A stretch of 64,000 bases of DNA from Burkholderiales bacterium (GCA_028868995.1 JAGWTH010000001.1:124001-188000); one strand, 5' to 3'. Positions 18,438 to 27,982 are shown, counted from the first letter of the stretch. Notes: generated from the sequence alone by a model not told the origin. Program-made: numbers and translations.

Positions 18438-18501
18438 TCCCCGCCCCTCGTCGGGCATCGTAGCGCGGGGTGAGCGGCGCAGCCCGAACCCCGCCGCCCC
18501 C

Positions 18502-18903
18502 TCACGGCGGCGGCTGCGTCAGCGCCGGGATCCGCACCGCCAGCACCGCCCAGTCCACCAGCCGCTGCACGGCCTCCGGCGGCTCCATCACCTGCGTCCT
18601 GCCCACCGTCGACCGGCCGGTGTTGCCTTTCGGGATCCGGCCCGTCAGGTGCCCGACCGGCAGCAGGATGAGGCGCTGCACCTGGCCCGCCATCTCGCCC
18701 CAGTCGCGGCTCTCGCGCGCCAGGGCCAGCATGCGGCGATGGCAGTCGAAGTGCAGGTCGAACCGGTGCTGGCCCACCACATGGGCGGCCATCAGCCAGT
18801 TCCAGCGCTCCTCCAGCCGCTCGGGCAAGGGTTTGACCGCGGCGAAGCCCGCGACCAGGCACTCGTAGACGAGTGGCCGTTCGGCGGGCGGGAGCGCATC
18901 CAT
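18502..18903 (-). CDS. DUF3703-family protein
   Basis: 133 residues. The central part, 'AAHVVGQHRFDLHFDCHRRM' followed by 'RDWGEMAGQVQRLILLPVGHLTGRIPKGNTG', matches my recollection of the DUF3703 family (AHVLGQ-x-H-x-H-x-RML, LPxGxxxGxxPxGNTG). It is predicted cytoplasmic and largely helical with several conserved histidines. No function is established for the family. It is convergent with topB, with only 64 bases between stops, and divergent from the YbhB/PEBP gene. Confidence 0.65.
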   Translation of the reverse strand: MDALPPAERPLVYECLVAGFAAVKPLPERLEERWNWLMAAHVVGQHRFDLHFDCHRRMLALARESRDWGEMAGQVQRLILLPVGHLTGRIPKGNTGRSTVGRTQVMEPPEAVQRLVDWAVLAVRIPALTQPPP

Positions 18904-18985
18904 ATGACAATGAGTAACAGTCGGATACCATTTCTGTCAAACACGTTGGTCGGATGAGGAGGCCCGGGCCCGGCCGGGCAAGCCG

Positions 18986-19008
18986 GCGGGTGCATGATCC
19001 GCACCCGC
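18986..19008 (+). repeat. 8-bp perfect inverted repeat in the leader of the PEBP gene
   Basis: GCGGGTGC (18986-18993) and GCACCCGC (19001-19008) flank a 7-base loop and end 21 bases before the ATG at 19030, just before the GGAGG ribosome binding site. It could be an mRNA hairpin or an operator. No T-run follows, so it is not a typical terminator. Confidence 0.45.
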
Positions 19009-19029
19009 AGATTCCCCATTGGAGGCCCC

Positions 19030-19602
19030 ATGACCCGCATGCTGACCGTCGCCGCCGCCGCGGCCCTCGTCCTGGCCGCCGGCACCGCCCAGGCCGCCGG
19101 CTTCAAGCTGGAAAGCCCCGACATCAAGCCGGGCGCGATGATCGACCGGAAGTTCGAAGCCAACGTCTTCGGCTGCGGCGGCGAGAACAAGTCGCCCGAA
19201 CTGAAGTGGAGCGGCGCGCCCAAGGGCACCAAGAGCTTCGCGGTCACGGTGTACGACCCGGATGCACCCACCGGCTCCGGCTGGTGGCACTGGTCGGTCA
19301 TCAACATCCCGGCCGACGTGACCGAGCTCAAGCCCGACGCCGGCAACGCGAGCAATGCCAACCTGCCGCCCGGCGCGCGCCAGGTGCGCATCGACTACGG
19401 CGTCGCGGCCTGGGGCGGGGTCTGCCCGCCCGAGGGCGACAAGCCGCACCGCTACGTCTTCACCGTCTACGCGCTCAAGGCGGACAAGCTGGACATCCCG
19501 GCCGACGCCACGGCGGCGCTGGCGGGCTTCATGATCCACGCCAACACGATCGCCAAGGCCAGCTTCACGGCGAAGTACGGGCGGCCGAAGGCGAAGAAGT
19601 GA
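19030..19602 (+). CDS. Periplasmic YbhB/YbcL-family (PEBP / Raf kinase inhibitor-like) protein
   Basis: 190 residues with a clear Sec signal peptide (MTRMLTVAAAAALVLAAGTA, cleaved after AQA). The mature part is a phosphatidylethanolamine-binding-protein fold: 'NKSPELKWSGAPKGTKSFAV', 'VYDPDAPTGSGWWHW' (ligand-site D-P-D-A-P and W-H-W) and 'YGVAAWGGVCPPEGDKPHRY'. The start has GGAGG 4 bases upstream; an ATG 36 bases earlier lies inside a hairpin and would spoil the signal peptide. The ligand and role are unknown. Confidence 0.85.
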   Translation: MTRMLTVAAAAALVLAAGTAQAAGFKLESPDIKPGAMIDRKFEANVFGCGGENKSPELKWSGAPKGTKSFAVTVYDPDAPTGSGWWHWSVINIPADVTELKPDAGNASNANLPPGARQVRIDYGVAAWGGVCPPEGDKPHRYVFTVYALKADKLDIPADATAALAGFMIHANTIAKASFTAKYGRPKAKK

Positions 19603-19624
19603 GCCGCTGACGCGGCGCGGCGCA

Positions 19625-20389
19625 TCAGCGGCGCCCGAGCGCCCCGGCGCGCGCGAGGTGCACCTGGTGCAGCGTGATCTTGCGCACCTCGGCCTGGCTG
19701 GTCTCGATGTGGGCGCGCAGCAGCAGCGCGGCCTGGTCGCCGCGCCCACGCTGGATGGCACGCAGGATCTTCGCGTGCTCCTCGTAGGTCGCGTCGATGC
19801 GCACGGGCTTGGTGAAGTCCAGCCGCCGGATGATGCGGATGCGCTCGGTGACCTCGCGGTGCACCCGCGCCATCTCCGCATTGCCCGCGGCCGCGACCAG
19901 CGCGCAGTGGAACTGCTCGTCCCATTGCGCCACTTCCAGCGGGTCGGTGCTGCGCTCGGCGGCCGGCACCAGCCAGATCGCCGCCAGCCGGTCCAGCAGG
20001 GCGCGGTCGACCGGCGCAAGCCTGCCCCCGCGCACGCGGGGCTCGGCGCAGATGCGATGCACCGCGGTGGTCTCCAGCACCATGCGCAGGTCGTAGAGCT
20101 GCTCGAATTGGTCGAAGTCGAAGGGCAGCACCCGCCAGCCGCTGCGGAACAGCACCTCGACGTAGCCCTCCTGCTGCAGCCGGAACAGCGCCTGCCGCAC
20201 CGGCGTGCGGCTCACTCCCAGCCGCTCGCTCAGTTCGTTCTCGGTGAAGCGGTCGCCGGGTACCAGCTTGAACTCGGCGACGTCGCGCTTGAGCTGCTCG
20301 TACACCTCGTCGGCGCGCGAGCGGTGCACGCGCGCGACGGCAGGCGGCGCGGCGGCGGCGCGGGTGGCGAGTGCGGTCACGAGGGCCAC
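19625..20389 (-). CDS. GntR-family regulator (FadR/FCD subgroup) of the ureide/biuret operon
   Basis: 254 residues. The N-terminal winged helix is 'SRADEVYEQLKRDVAEFKLVPGDRFTENELSERLGVSRTPVRQAL' in structure (split here as the family's E-L-S-E-R-L-G-V-S-R-T-P-V-R helix); the C-terminal FCD ligand domain has the helical 'LYDLRMVLETTAV' and metal/acid-binding residues 'DEQFHCALVAAAGN' and 'EEHAKILRAI'. It is the last gene of the 15-gene minus-strand unit, one base after the preceding hydrolase. A GntR-type inverted repeat upstream of the first gene (34067-34082) is its likely operator. The effector is unknown, probably a pathway intermediate. Confidence 0.88.
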   Translation of the reverse strand: MALVTALATRAAAAPPAVARVHRSRADEVYEQLKRDVAEFKLVPGDRFTENELSERLGVSRTPVRQALFRLQQEGYVEVLFRSGWRVLPFDFDQFEQLYDLRMVLETTAVHRICAEPRVRGGRLAPVDRALLDRLAAIWLVPAAERSTDPLEVAQWDEQFHCALVAAAGNAEMARVHREVTERIRIIRRLDFTKPVRIDATYEEHAKILRAIQRGRGDQAALLLRAHIETSQAEVRKITLHQVHLARAGALGRR

Positions 20390-20390
20390 T

Positions 20391-21074
20391 CTAGCAGCGC
20401 GCCGTCGCCGCGCCGGACAGGGCTTGCAGCAGTTGCGCGCTGGTCGCGGTCCAGCCCACGATCGCGCCCTGGGCGCGCACCATGTCCAGGGTCGCGGCCT
20501 TGAACTGCGGGAAGTAGCTCTCGGTGCAATCCTCCAGCAGCAGGCATTCGTAGCCCCGGTCGTTGGCCTCGCGCATGCTGGTCTGCACGCAGACCTCGGT
20601 CGTCACCCCCATGAACACCAGGTGCGTGATGCCGCGCTCCTGCAGCAGTTCCTGCAGGGGCGTCGCGTAGAAGGCGCCCTTGCCCGGCTTGTCGAGCGCG
20701 ATCTCGCCGGCCGCGGGCGCCAGCTCCGGAACGATCTGGTTGCCCGGCTCGCCGGCGACCAGGATGCGCCCCATCGGGCCCGCGTCACCGATGCGCAGCC
20801 GCGGCGCACCCCGCTCGCGCTTGGCCGGCGGGCAGTCGGACAGGTCGGCGCGATGCGCCTCGCGCGTGTGCACCACGGTGCCGCCGGCCGCGCGCCAGGC
20901 CTGCAGCACGGCGCGGCAGGCCGGGAGGATGGCCTGCAGCGGCCGCACGTCGTTGCCCAGCGATTCGCCGAAGCCGCCGGGCTCGACGAAGTCGCGCTGC
21001 ATGTCGATGATCACGAGCGCCGTGGAGGGCAGCTCGAAGCGGAAGGCGAAAGGCCGTGCGTCGACTTCGCTCAT
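20391..21074 (-). CDS. Isochorismatase-like cysteine hydrolase (amidohydrolase), second copy
   Basis: 227 residues. The isochorismatase-like catalytic triad is visible: Asp24 ('VIIDMQRDF'), Lys129 ('[10 protein letters not shown]') and Cys162 ('[17 protein letters not shown]'), with the same 33-residue Lys-Cys spacing as the biuret-hydrolase-like protein encoded at 22711-23397. It lacks the longer '[14 protein letters not shown]' region of that protein, so the substrate probably differs; a ureidoacrylate/biuret/N-carbamoyl-type amide is likely. GAGGAG lies 8 bases before the ATG, which overlaps the stop of the upstream ATPase gene by 4 bases. Confidence 0.85.
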   Translation of the reverse strand: MSEVDARPFAFRFELPSTALVIIDMQRDFVEPGGFGESLGNDVRPLQAILPACRAVLQAWRAAGGTVVHTREAHRADLSDCPPAKRERGAPRLRIGDAGPMGRILVAGEPGNQIVPELAPAAGEIALDKPGKGAFYATPLQELLQERGITHLVFMGVTTEVCVQTSMREANDRGYECLLLEDCTESYFPQFKAATLDMVRAQGAIVGWTATSAQLLQALSGAATARC

Positions 21075-22714
21075 GCGGCGAGCTCCTCTTCGCGGGTGCG
21101 CGTACCCCGCGCCTCCACCGCCTCCCCGGAAGGGAGCGGGAGCGCAGGTTCGTGCTGCGCTCCGCCCATGTGGGCACCCAGCACCTGCCGCTCGGCGCCC
21201 GCCGCGTCGGCCTCGTACACGATGCGGCCCTCGCTCATCACCACGATGCGGTCGGCCAGCTCCAGCAGTTCGTCCAGGTCCTCGCTGACCAGCAGCACGG
21301 CGCCCTCGCGGTCGCGCACGCCGCGGACGCGTGCATGGATCTCCTCCACCGCCGCGAAGTCGAGGCCGAACACCGGGTTGGCCGCGACCAGCACGTTGAT
21401 GTCGCCGGCCAGCTCGCGCGCCAGCACGGCACGCTGCACGTTGCCGCCGGACAGGCTGCGGATCGGCGCATCCTCGCCGCGCGTCTTGATGCCGTAGGCG
21501 GCGATCCACTCGCGGGCGCGGCTGCGCCAGCGACCGAAGCGCAACACGCCACCGGCCGCCAGCGGCGCCAGGTCGAAGTCGCGCAGGGCCATATTCTCGG
21601 CCACGCTGAGGCCGCCGACGCAGGCGTTGCGCAGCGGCTCCTCCGGCAGGCTGCGCACCTTCAGCCGGTGGTTCTCGCCGCGCCGGGCCGCGTAGGGTTC
21701 GCCGCACACCCGCACCGAGCCGCCGGCGCGCTCCCGCTGGCCCACCAGGGCCTCGACCAGCTCGCGCTGCCCGTTGCCCGAGACTCCGGCCACGCCCAGG
21801 ATCTCGCCGGGCCGCACGGCCAACGACAGCCCGCGCACGGCCAGCGTGCCGCGGTCGCCCATCACTTCGAGGTCCCGCACCTCCAGCGCCGGCGCGCGCC
21901 CGCTCGCCGGGACGGGGCGCGCCGCCGAGGCCGGCCGTGACCGCGCCTCCGCCGCATGGGCGTCGCCGATCATGGCCTGCGCGAGCCGCGCCGCATCCGT
22001 TTCGCGCACGGCACAGGCATGCACCCGTTGGCCGCGGCGCAGCACCGTGACGTCGTCGGCGTAGGCCGTGACCTCGCGGAACTTGTGCGTGATCAGCAGC
22101 ACCGTGCACCGGCCCGCCCGCGCGAAGGCGCGCACGTAGCCCAGTACCTCGTCGGCCTCCTGCGGCGTCAGCACCGAGGTGGGCTCGTCGAGGATCAGCA
22201 GGCGCGGCTGGAGGTACAGCTGCTTGAGCAGCTCCAGCTTCTGCTTCTCGCCGGCGGCCAGCTCCATGGGCCGCGCATCCAGGTCCAGCCGGAACGGCGT
22301 CGAGGCCAGGAACTCCTGCAGCGCGCGGCGCTGCGCCCGCCAGGAGATCACGCCGGGCACCCGGCCGCCGGCCAGCAGCAGGTTCTCGGCCACCGTCATC
22401 CCCGGCGCCAGCGTGAAGTGCTGGTACACCATGCCGATGCCGAGCGAGCGGGCCACTACCGGGTTGGCGATGTCCTGCTCGCGGCCGTCGGTGACGATGC
22501 TGCCTTCCTCCGCACGGTGGAAGCCGGCGATGCACTTCACCAGCGTGCTCTTGCCGGCGCCGTTCTCCCCCAGCAGCGCATGCACCGAGCCCGGCGCGAC
22601 CTTGAGGTCGACGTGGTCCAGCGCCGTGAAGCTGCCGAAGCGCTTGGTGAGCCGGTAGGTCTCGAGGGCCATGGCACCCGTGGGCGCCGGCATGGGGTCG
22701 ACATGCAGCGTCAC
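21071..22714 (-). CDS. ABC transporter ATPase, two-cassette, BMP/nucleoside (or sugar) type
   Basis: 547 residues holding two ATP-binding cassettes. Cassette 1: Walker A '[13 protein letters not shown]', Q-loop '[14 protein letters not shown]', Walker B '[15 protein letters not shown]'. Cassette 2: a degenerate P-loop '[17 protein letters not shown]', signature '[15 protein letters not shown]' and a degenerate Walker B '[13 protein letters not shown]' (A-N-P instead of D-E-P), the usual asymmetry of this family. It energises the permease pair encoded at 24445-26438. The chosen GTG start has GGAGG 4 bases upstream and overlaps the preceding stop (GTGA); an ATG 7 codons downstream is the alternative. 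Confidence 0.9.
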   Translation of the reverse strand: MTLHVDPMPAPTGAMALETYRLTKRFGSFTALDHVDLKVAPGSVHALLGENGAGKSTLVKCIAGFHRAEEGSIVTDGREQDIANPVVARSLGIGMVYQHFTLAPGMTVAENLLLAGGRVPGVISWRAQRRALQEFLASTPFRLDLDARPMELAAGEKQKLELLKQLYLQPRLLILDEPTSVLTPQEADEVLGYVRAFARAGRCTVLLITHKFREVTAYADDVTVLRRGQRVHACAVRETDAARLAQAMIGDAHAAEARSRPASAARPVPASGRAPALEVRDLEVMGDRGTLAVRGLSLAVRPGEILGVAGVSGNGQRELVEALVGQRERAGGSVRVCGEPYAARRGENHRLKVRSLPEEPLRNACVGGLSVAENMALRDFDLAPLAAGGVLRFGRWRSRAREWIAAYGIKTRGEDAPIRSLSGGNVQRAVLARELAGDINVLVAANPVFGLDFAAVEEIHARVRGVRDREGAVLLVSEDLDELLELADRIVVMSEGRIVYEADAAGAERQVLGAHMGGAQHEPALPLPSGEAVEARGTRTREEELAA

Positions 22715-23397
22715 AGGACCTCCAGCAGTGCGCCGGACATCGCGTGCGCCCCGAAGACGCCGCCCTGCATGGTGATCATCTTCAGCGCCGCCTCGTGGTT
22801 GCCGCGGTCGGTGGCCGCGGTGCAGTCCGACAGCAGCAGGCATTCGAAGCCGCGGTCGTTGGCCTCGCGCAAGGTGGTGTGCACGCACACGTCGGTGGTG
22901 ATGCCCGCGAGCACCAGGTTGCGGATGCCGCCCGTGTGCAGGATCAATTCGAGGTCGGTCGCGCAGAAGCTGCCCTTGCCCGGCTTGTCGATCACCACCT
23001 CGCCCGGCAGCGGCGCCAGTTCGGGAATGATCTCCCAGCCCGGCTCGCCGCGCACCAGGATGCGGCCGCAGGGGCCGGCGTCGCCGATGCCGATGCCCTG
23101 GGTGCCGATCTGGCGCGAGCGCCAGCGCTTGTTGGCCGGCAGGTCCGACAGGTCGGGGCGGTGGCCTTCCCGCGTGTGCATCACGGGGTAGCCCTTCGCG
23201 CGCATCGCCGCCATCAGCTTCTTCAGCGGCTCGATCGGCGCTCGGGTGAGCGAGATGTCGTAGCCCATCTTGTCGACGTAGCCGCCCGGGCCGCAGAAAT
23301 CGGTTTGCATGTCGATCACGACCAGCGCGGTGGTCGCGGGCTGCAGGCTGCCGTCGAACGGCCACGCGTAGGGATTCGCCTGGACGAAGCGTTCCAT
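22711..23397 (-). CDS. Biuret amidohydrolase-like cysteine hydrolase
   Basis: 228 residues. It resembles, over its whole length, the Rhizobium biuret hydrolase BiuH as I recall it: '[20 protein letters not shown]', '[20 protein letters not shown]', '[14 protein letters not shown]', '[16 protein letters not shown]' and '[17 protein letters not shown]'. The triad is Asp29, Lys138 and Cys171. Biuret hydrolases convert biuret to allophanate and ammonia; allophanate hydrolase is encoded at the head of the same operon, which supports this call. A related ureide or N-carbamoyl amide remains possible. It starts one base before the stop of the formamidase-like gene region ends on the same strand, within a tightly packed operon. 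Confidence 0.82.
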   Translation of the reverse strand: MERFVQANPYAWPFDGSLQPATTALVVIDMQTDFCGPGGYVDKMGYDISLTRAPIEPLKKLMAAMRAKGYPVMHTREGHRPDLSDLPANKRWRSRQIGTQGIGIGDAGPCGRILVRGEPGWEIIPELAPLPGEVVIDKPGKGSFCATDLELILHTGGIRNLVLAGITTDVCVHTTLREANDRGFECLLLSDCTAATDRGNHEAALKMITMQGGVFGAHAMSGALLEVL

Positions 23398-23398
23398 G

Positions 23399-24439
23399 TC
23401 AGGCCACCTTCTTCAGCGCCGGCTGCGAACCGGGCACCAGCGGATGCGCCTCGGGGCCGACGTAGCTGCGCGTCGGCGCGGGGAATCCGCAGGACGTCCC
23501 GTCCTTCACTTCCACCTCCCACGGCAGCTTGTACCTGCCCGCCGCCATGTCGTGCATGTAGGTGTAGGGACAGTCCTGGGCGCCGCCCTTCACCGCCACG
23601 TAACCCCGGTGGTACAGCTGGTAGATGTTGTTCTCCACGCCCCAGCCGGCGCGCGCCTCGCGCACCAGGTCGGGCCGGAGCTCGCAGGTGATGATTTCGT
23701 CGGGCCGGCCGCCGCCTTCGACAAGCACCGTGCCGTCGAAGTGGCAGAACATGCCCTCGCCCATGCTGTCGAAGGTGCCGTCGCTGCCGCTCATGCACAC
23801 GCTGGCGGTGTACGCGAGGTTCTGGAAGGCGTTGGCCTGGTTGGTGATCTTCCAGGCGTGGCGGATCGGCGCCGTGTAGCCGGCCGTGCGGATGATGATC
23901 TCCGCGCCCTTGTACGCGGCCTCGCGCGCCATCTCCGGGAACATCCCGTCGTGGCAGATGATCAGGGCAAGCTTGCTTCCGTTGGGCCCGTCGCACACCG
24001 GGATGCCCAGGTTGCCGGGCTCCCAGGGCTCCACTGGCACCCAGGGATGCAGCTTGCGGTAGTAAAGGCGGATCGTGCCCTGGTCGTCGATGATGAGGCC
24101 GCTGTTGTACGGATTGCCGCCGGGGTTGGCCTCCATGATCGAGAAGCAGCCCCAGATGCGGTTCTCGGCGCAGGCCGCCTTGAAGGCCGCGACCTCCGGC
24201 CCGTCCAGCGTGCACATGATCTCCGGGTTCGTGTCCATCGACAGCCCGTGCAGCGAGTACTCGGGGAACACGACCAGGTCCATGGTCGCCATGTTGCGCC
24301 GGGCCTTGCCCACCAGTTCGCAGATGCGCGCGGTCTGCGCCGCGAGGTCCGCCTTCGTCGCCACCACCGGCAGCTGCAGCTGCACCAGCCCCAGCACCAC
24401 GCCGTTCTTCGCCTTGTTCAGTCCGCCCAGTCCGCTCAT
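23399..24439 (-). CDS. Nitrilase-superfamily aliphatic amidase / formamidase-like protein
   Basis: 346 residues, the size of AmiE/AmiF amidases. The nitrilase triad is Glu60 ('[10 protein letters not shown]'), Lys129 ('YYRKLHPW') and Cys162 ('[10 protein letters not shown]'). Similarity to Helicobacter formamidase extends to '[13 protein letters not shown]' and '[18 protein letters not shown]'. It would release ammonia from a short amide such as formamide, or from a ureide-derived amide. The ATG has AAGGTGA 5 bases upstream. It lies between the permease gene (5 bases) and the biuret-hydrolase-like gene (1 base). The exact substrate is not decided by the sequence. Confidence 0.85.
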   Translation of the reverse strand: MSGLGGLNKAKNGVVLGLVQLQLPVVATKADLAAQTARICELVGKARRNMATMDLVVFPEYSLHGLSMDTNPEIMCTLDGPEVAAFKAACAENRIWGCFSIMEANPGGNPYNSGLIIDDQGTIRLYYRKLHPWVPVEPWEPGNLGIPVCDGPNGSKLALIICHDGMFPEMAREAAYKGAEIIIRTAGYTAPIRHAWKITNQANAFQNLAYTASVCMSGSDGTFDSMGEGMFCHFDGTVLVEGGGRPDEIITCELRPDLVREARAGWGVENNIYQLYHRGYVAVKGGAQDCPYTYMHDMAAGRYKLPWEVEVKDGTSCGFPAPTRSYVGPEAHPLVPGSQPALKKVA

Positions 24440-24444
24440 GTCGT

Positions 24445-25362
24445 TCACCTTGAGGAGAATTCGCCCGGCGCACCGGCCGCCAGCTGGCCCGGGCGGCAGG
24501 ACACCACCAGGATCGCCAGCGTCAGCACGTAGGGCACGATGTTGAAAAGCTGGTAGCCCCAGCCGAAGCCGATCGACTGCAGGGCCGGCCCGATCGCCCC
24601 GGCGCCGCCGAACAGCAGCGCCGCGCCCACGCAGCGCAGCGGGCTCCAGCGCGCGAAGATCACCAGCGCCACGGCGATCAGGCCCTGGCCGCTGGAGACT
24701 CCCTCGCTCCAGCTGCCGGGATAGAACAGCGTGAGGCAGGCCCCGCCCAGTCCCGCCACCAGGCCGCCGGCGGCGGTCGCCGCGATGCGGATCGCGGGGA
24801 CCGAGTATCCCAGCGCGCGCGTCGCATCGGCGGAGTCGCCGGCCATGCGCACCAGCAGGCCCAGGCGCGTGTTCGCGAAGCCCCACCACAACACCACCGC
24901 CAGCAGCACGCCCAGCGGCACCAGGGGGTTGACCTGCAGCGCCGCCCGGATGGCCGACGAGCCGCTCCAGTTGCCCAGGGGGATCGGCGGCAGCTGCGGC
25001 GCCTGCGGCTGGATCAGCGGCTTGCCCAGGTAGAAGGCCAGGCCCATGCCCAGCAGCATCAGCGCGATGCCGGTGGCCACGTCGTTCACGCGCGGCAGCG
25101 AGCACAGCACGCCGTGCAAGGCGGCGAGCGCCGCGCCCGCGAACATGCCCACGACGACCCCGGTCCACACCGAGCCGCTCCAGTAAGCGCCGCCGAACGC
25201 CGCCATGGCCGACAGCACCAGCACGCCTTCCAGGCCCAGGTTGATGCGGCCGGCCTTCTCGGTGATGCACTCGCCCAGGCTCACGAACAGGAAGGGCGCG
25301 CCCACGCGCAGGGCGCCGCCGACGATGCCCGCGACCAGGGCGGTGGCCTGGTCGGCGGTCAT
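24445..25362 (-). CDS. ABC transporter permease 2, BMP/nucleoside type (YufQ/BPL_TP family)
   Basis: 305 residues with about eight to nine hydrophobic segments. The conserved 'ITEKAGRINLGLEGVLVLSAM' stretch near residues 33-53 (split: ITEKAGRINLG then LEG) and 'GDSADATRALGYSV' with the following EAA-like loop mark the branched/nucleoside-type permease family. It pairs with the permease encoded at 25359-26438; the ATG overlaps that gene's stop by 4 bases. The pair forms the membrane channel for the importer whose ATPase is at 21071-22714. Confidence 0.88.
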   Translation of the reverse strand: MTADQATALVAGIVGGALRVGAPFLFVSLGECITEKAGRINLGLEGVLVLSAMAAFGGAYWSGSVWTGVVVGMFAGAALAALHGVLCSLPRVNDVATGIALMLLGMGLAFYLGKPLIQPQAPQLPPIPLGNWSGSSAIRAALQVNPLVPLGVLLAVVLWWGFANTRLGLLVRMAGDSADATRALGYSVPAIRIAATAAGGLVAGLGGACLTLFYPGSWSEGVSSGQGLIAVALVIFARWSPLRCVGAALLFGGAGAIGPALQSIGFGWGYQLFNIVPYVLTLAILVVSCRPGQLAAGAPGEFSSR

Positions 25363-26438
25363 GGCGTCACCCCCTGCGCGGGGACGGGGGCCGGACCGAT
25401 GCGGCGCACCCGGGCCCAGGCCGCCTTCCAGTCGGCGCCGCGCAGCGCCTCGCTGGCCAGCACGAACACGAAGGCGATGCCCTGCAGCACCAGCACCGAG
25501 GCATCGGGCAGGTCCAGCCGGCGCTGCAGCAGGCTGCCGGCGGCACCGAAGCCCCCGAACAGGATCGCCACCGGCACGATCGCCAGCGGCTGCTGGCGCG
25601 CGATGAAGGCGACCAGGATGCCGGCATAGCCGTAGCCGGCGATCAGCGAGGCGTTGGCGTTGGTGTGCACCGCCGCCACCTCCACCGCGCCCGCCAGGCC
25701 GGCGGCCGCGCCGCCGAGGGCGCAGGCCAGCAGGATCAGCCGCGTGGCGGGCAGGCCCACCAGCTGCGCCGCGCGCGGGTTGCCGCCGACCACGCGCACG
25801 GAGAAGCCGGCAGGCGTCCAGCGCAGCCAGAGAGCAGAGACCACGCAGGCGACCACGCCCATCACCAGGCCCCAGTGCACGTCGGAGCCGGCGATGCCGC
25901 CGATGCGCAGGCTGTCGGCGATCGTGTGCGTCGACGGCTTGTTCAGGCTCGCCGGATCGCGCAGGGGGCCCTCGACCAGGTGCTTGAACAGGCCGATCGC
26001 GATGTAGGACAGCAGCAGGCTGCTGATGGTCTCGTTGACGCCGCGCCACTGGCGCAGCCAGCCCGCCAGCGCAATCCACAGCGCGCCGGCGAGCGCGCCG
26101 GCGGCGCACATCAGCACGGAGCCGGTCCAGCCCGAGATGGGTGAGGCCTGCGCCAGCGCCGCCGCGGCCAGCCCGCCCAGCACCAGCGCGCCTTCGCCGC
26201 CGATGATGGTGAGCCCCGCGCGCGCCGGCAGGGCGACGCACAGCGCCGTGAGCATCAGCGGCGCGGCGCGCTGCAGCGTGTTCTGCCAGGAGAACCAGTC
26301 GCCGAAGGCGCCCTTGAACAGGATCAGCCACACCTCCACCGGGTTGACCCCGGCGAAGGAGACGAACAGGCCGAACACGGCCAGGGCCGCCACGATGGCG
26401 CCCACCGGCAGCAGGGCGTCCTTCAGCACATCGCGCAT
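25359..26438 (-). CDS. ABC transporter permease 1, BMP/nucleoside type (YufP family)
   Basis: 359 residues with about ten hydrophobic segments, starting at one near residues 10-30. Family marks include 'LTALCVALPARAGLTIIGGE' and 'VVGGNPRAAQLVGLPATRLI'. It lies 7 bases after the substrate-binding-protein gene and overlaps the second permease by 4 bases. Together they should import the BMP-bound ligand, which in characterised homologues is a nucleoside or nucleobase and in this operon may be a ureide-type compound. Confidence 0.88.
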   Translation of the reverse strand: MRDVLKDALLPVGAIVAALAVFGLFVSFAGVNPVEVWLILFKGAFGDWFSWQNTLQRAAPLMLTALCVALPARAGLTIIGGEGALVLGGLAAAALAQASPISGWTGSVLMCAAGALAGALWIALAGWLRQWRGVNETISSLLLSYIAIGLFKHLVEGPLRDPASLNKPSTHTIADSLRIGGIAGSDVHWGLVMGVVACVVSALWLRWTPAGFSVRVVGGNPRAAQLVGLPATRLILLACALGGAAAGLAGAVEVAAVHTNANASLIAGYGYAGILVAFIARQQPLAIVPVAILFGGFGAAGSLLQRRLDLPDASVLVLQGIAFVFVLASEALRGADWKAAWARVRRIGPAPVPAQGVTP

Positions 26439-26445
26439 GGCGGCC

Positions 26446-27552
26446 TCAGGCGGCGTTGCCGATCACGCCCTCGACCAGGTAGTCCATCTTCTCGAGCTCG
26501 ATGTCGCGCTGCTTGCGCGTCGTGCCCGCGGGGATGACCACCGCGCCCTTGTTGGTCTTGATCGGGCCCTTGAAGATGTCGAAGGTGCCGGCGATCATCT
26601 GCGCCTTGATCGTGTCGGCCTGCTTCTTCGCGGCCTCGGTCACGGCCGGCCCGTAGGGCGACATCTTCACGAAGCCTTCCTTCAGGCCGCCGCGCACGAA
26701 GTTGGGGTGCGGCTTGCCGGCCTTGGCCGCGTCGACGAAGGTCATGTAGGCCGTGATCCAGTTCCATTCGGCGCCGGTGAGGTAGGCCTGGGGCGCCAGC
26801 TTGGCCTGGCTGGCGTGGTAGCCGCAGACCATCTTGCCGCGCTTGGCCGCCGTCTCCACCACCACCTTGGGGCTGTCCACGTGCATGGTGAACACGTCCG
26901 CGCCCTGGTCGGCCAGGCTGCTGGTGGCCTCGGCCTCCTTCACCGGCAGCGACCAGTCGCCGGTGAAGATCACCTGGGTGGTGATCTTGGGGTTCACGGA
27001 GCGCGCACCCATGGTGAAGGCGTTGATGTTGCGCAGCACCTGCGGGATCGGCTTGGCGGCGATGAAGCCCAGCTTGGCGCTCTTGCTCATGTGGCCGGCC
27101 ACCACGCCGTTGAGGTACTGGCACTCGTCGATGTAGCCGAAGTAGCTGGCCGTGTTCTTCGGGTGCTTGCCCTCGGTCCAGAGGCCGCCGCAATGGGCGA
27201 AGCGGATGTCCGGGTACTTGGCCGCCACCACCAGCATGTGCGGGTCGAAGTAGCCGAAGGAGGTCGGGAACAGCAGGGTGGCCCCGTCCTGCTCGATCAT
27301 GCCGATCATGGTCTTCTGCACCGCGACCGTCTCGGGCACGTTCTCCTCCTCGACCACCTTGATGCCGGGCAGCTTCTTGAGCGCCGCGGCCGCCTCGGCC
27401 TGGGCCTGGTTGTAGCCGTAGTCGTCGCGCGGTCCGACGTAGATCACGCCCACGGTCAGCGGCTTCTGGGCGAAGGCCAGGGGCGCGGCGCCCAGTGCGG
27501 ACAGGGCGGCGATGGACTTCAGCGTGTCTCGGCGGTTGAACTGGTGGCTCAT
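26446..27552 (-). CDS. BMP-family ABC substrate-binding protein
   Basis: 368 residues with a Tat-like signal (MSHQFNRRDTLKSIAALSAL, cleavage after AFA). The mature protein is of the BMP/PnrA type: 'VGVIYVGPRDDYGYNQAQAE', 'FGYFDPHMLVVAAKYPDIRF', 'YFGYIDECQYLNGVVAGHMS' and 'NAFTMGARSVNP'. Family members bind nucleosides, purines or related compounds in the periplasm. GAGGAG lies 6 bases before the ATG. It heads the second transporter module of the operon, 46 bases after the AtzH/HpxZ-like gene. Confidence 0.9.
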   Translation of the reverse strand: MSHQFNRRDTLKSIAALSALGAAPLAFAQKPLTVGVIYVGPRDDYGYNQAQAEAAAALKKLPGIKVVEEENVPETVAVQKTMIGMIEQDGATLLFPTSFGYFDPHMLVVAAKYPDIRFAHCGGLWTEGKHPKNTASYFGYIDECQYLNGVVAGHMSKSAKLGFIAAKPIPQVLRNINAFTMGARSVNPKITTQVIFTGDWSLPVKEAEATSSLADQGADVFTMHVDSPKVVVETAAKRGKMVCGYHASQAKLAPQAYLTGAEWNWITAYMTFVDAAKAGKPHPNFVRGGLKEGFVKMSPYGPAVTEAAKKQADTIKAQMIAGTFDIFKGPIKTNKGAVVIPAGTTRKQRDIELEKMDYLVEGVIGNAA

Positions 27553-27598
27553 GGAGCACTCCTCACGGGTTGATGAAGGGACGGGAAGCGGGATTCGT

Positions 27599-27982
27599 TC
27601 ATGCCAGCAGGCTCACGTGCGCGGCGACCACGCGCCAGCCCTCGGGCATGCGCACCCAGGTCTGGCTCTGCCGGCCGGTGCGTTCGCTGCCGGCGCGGCG
27701 GAATTCGATGTCGGCCGTGGCGAAGTCGCGGCCGTAGGTGGTGATGACGGTCCTGAGCACCTCGCGCTGCAGGCCCTGCGCCGGGCGGCCGGCGCGGAAG
27801 CGGGCGATCGCCTCGTAGCCGTAGAGGTTCTCGGTGGCGCCGTAGCGCAGCGTGTGCGGGCTGTTCCAGAACAGCTCGTCGAGCACCGCGACGTCGTTGG
27901 ACGTGAGCGCCTGCTCGTAGCGTTCGAACTGCGCGCGCACCTCGGCGAGCACCTCGGGCAGGTTGATGGCGGGATGGCTCAC
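27599..27982 (-). CDS. AtzH/HpxZ-like protein (DUF3225, NTF2/SnoaL fold)
   Basis: 127 residues from a GTG that overlaps the AtzE-like stop (GTGA). '[20 protein letters not shown]' and '[21 protein letters not shown]' match the DUF3225 family, called HpxZ in oxalurate gene clusters and AtzH in Pseudomonas sp. ADP, where it acts as a decarboxylating amidohydrolase on 1,3-dicarboxyurea. The small cone-like fold is typical of SnoaL/NTF2 proteins. Next to AtzE- and AtzG-like genes, an auxiliary hydrolytic step towards allophanate is the best inference; a role in oxalurate breakdown is the alternative. Confidence 0.82.
   Translation of the reverse strand: MSHPAINLPEVLAEVRAQFERYEQALTSNDVAVLDELFWNSPHTLRYGATENLYGYEAIARFRAGRPAQGLQREVLRTVITTYGRDFATADIEFRRAGSERTGRQSQTWVRMPEGWRVVAAHVSLLA

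Noticed and set aside
14700-18458. A 1252-codon open frame opposite topB
   Set aside because: Antisense to a clearly coding topoisomerase gene; composition (Leu/Ala/Arg/His) is that of a GC-rich shadow.
18439-18510. Possible terminator hairpins between convergent topB and the DUF3703 gene (CCCCGC...GCGGGG and CCGCCG...CGGCGG)
   Set aside because: Loops are long or overlap the coding end, stems are short and GC-only, and no T-run follows.
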